A stretch of 64,000 bases of DNA, from the NCBI RefSeq assembly GCF_009796765.1, contig NZ_CP047023.1, positions 1,967,501 through 2,031,500 on the forward strand. The letters run 5' to 3'. The position numbers were made by a program, and so were the translations under genes. The stretch comes from Paraglaciecola sp. L3A3 (GTDB lineage: Bacteria; Pseudomonadota; Gammaproteobacteria; Enterobacterales; Alteromonadaceae). The notes below the pieces were generated by a model that worked only from the letters and a program-made list of their open reading frames with translations, was not told the DNA's origin and did no database searches. This document shows positions 63,718 through 64,000 of the stretch, one piece after another (position 1 is the first letter of the stretch; each line of letters starts with the position of its first letter).

Positions 63718-63747
63718 AAAAATGGCCAGTATTCACTGGCCATTTTT
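63718..63747 (+). terminator. terminator after the TetR-type gene
   Basis: AAAAATGGCCAGT-ATTC-ACTGGCCATTTTT, perfect 13 bp stem with terminal T run. Confidence 0.92.
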
Positions 63748-63838
63748 ATGCTTTAAATAGATTCGTTAAGTTTACAAATCACGGCCTATTACCAATAGAA
63801 GAAGAAATAATTAGTCTGAGACCTAAGCAAAACTTGAA

Positions 63839-63863
63839 ATACAGACTTTATAAAAGTCTGTAT
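63839..63863 (-). terminator. Hairpin, possible terminator of the gene at the right edge
   Basis: ATACAGACTTT-ATA-AAAGTCTGTAT is a perfect 11 bp stem 22 bases beyond the stop of the minus-strand partial frame. No strict U-tract follows, so the role is uncertain. Confidence 0.45.
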
Positions 63864-63885
63864 CTTGTTATGTCATTAATGATGT

Positions 63886-64000
63886 TTAAGGCGCATAACC
63901 CAGTGTGGTATTCGCTAAAGATGGTGAATGAATATACCTAGCTTCAGTCATTTTACTTATCCATTTGTTTTTTATTGTAATATTTGATTGGAGACGGCTA
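63886..64000 (-). CDS. Partial gene, C-terminal end only, running off the window
   Basis: An open frame enters from the right edge and ends at TAA (63886-63888) after 37 codons. It includes WISKMTEARYIHSPSLANTTL. The residues weakly recall a Kelch-type or similar repeat end (W...M...R..HS), but this is too short to identify. No stop occurs up to the edge, and a hairpin follows the stop; both support a real gene. Confidence 0.4.
   Translation of the reverse strand, partial: SRLQSNITIKNKWISKMTEARYIHSPSLANTTLGYAP

Overview
The window is a stretch of chromosome from an AT-rich marine gammaproteobacterium, most likely of the order Alteromonadales (Alteromonas/Glaciecola/Paraglaciecola type). The reasoning is by gene content: two large TonB-dependent receptors, a TonB2-type energy module with DUF3450, an extra TolQ-like and a TPR protein, a TPP-riboswitch thiamine-uptake locus, and the sap-psp-ycjXF-tyrR gene order shared with enterobacteria and vibrios. 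No phage, CRISPR array, rRNA or intact insertion sequence was seen. The species call is inference.

Layout. 1-7 kb: translation and secretion genes (ffh; rpsP-rimM-trmD-rplS), with an EAL-type phosphodiesterase, moeB and a short interspersed repeat between ffh and rpsP. 7-19.3 kb: the peptide transporter genes sapABCDF on the minus strand behind pspF, then divergent pspABC from a sigma-54 promoter, ycjXF, and tyrR behind a TyrR box. 19.3-29 kb: an Lrp-type regulator, the 4.5S RNA gene ffs (so both SRP RNA and SRP protein are in this window), a ComFB-like gene, an Oar-like TonB-dependent receptor, and the DUF3450/TolQ-like/ExbB/ExbD/TonB/TPR operon. 29-34.8 kb: a polyamine-synthase-like membrane protein, tmcA, a thioesterase and a lipoprotein. 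34.8-39 kb: a TPP riboswitch followed by an outer-membrane receptor, a small thiamine-binding-like protein, PnuT and a thiamine-kinase-like protein, which would carry thiamine from outside the cell to its phosphorylated form. 39-51.6 kb: tRNA-Trp, a repeat copy, asnS, assorted small genes, a NhaC-type antiporter with ggt, a TPR-GGDEF protein and tcdA. 51.8-60.7 kb: manC-manB for GDP-mannose, then a five-gene peptide ABC transporter with a lipoprotein binding component. 60.7-64 kb: repeat-rich, gene-poor DNA, a small secreted protein between two repeat copies, and a divergent AhpD-like/TetR pair with tandem operator-like sites. A gene fragment runs off the right edge.

The most unusual items are: (1) a family of four 232-240 bp elements with about 19 bp inverted ends and 4 bp target duplications, which look like miniature transposable elements with no transposase in the window; (2) a TPP riboswitch whose aptamer carries a 7-base segment complementary to the hairpin arm that would hide the ribosome binding site, giving a concrete switching model; and (3) nested dyads and diverged direct repeats at 60.7-61.15 kb. 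No wholly new multi-gene system could be demonstrated.
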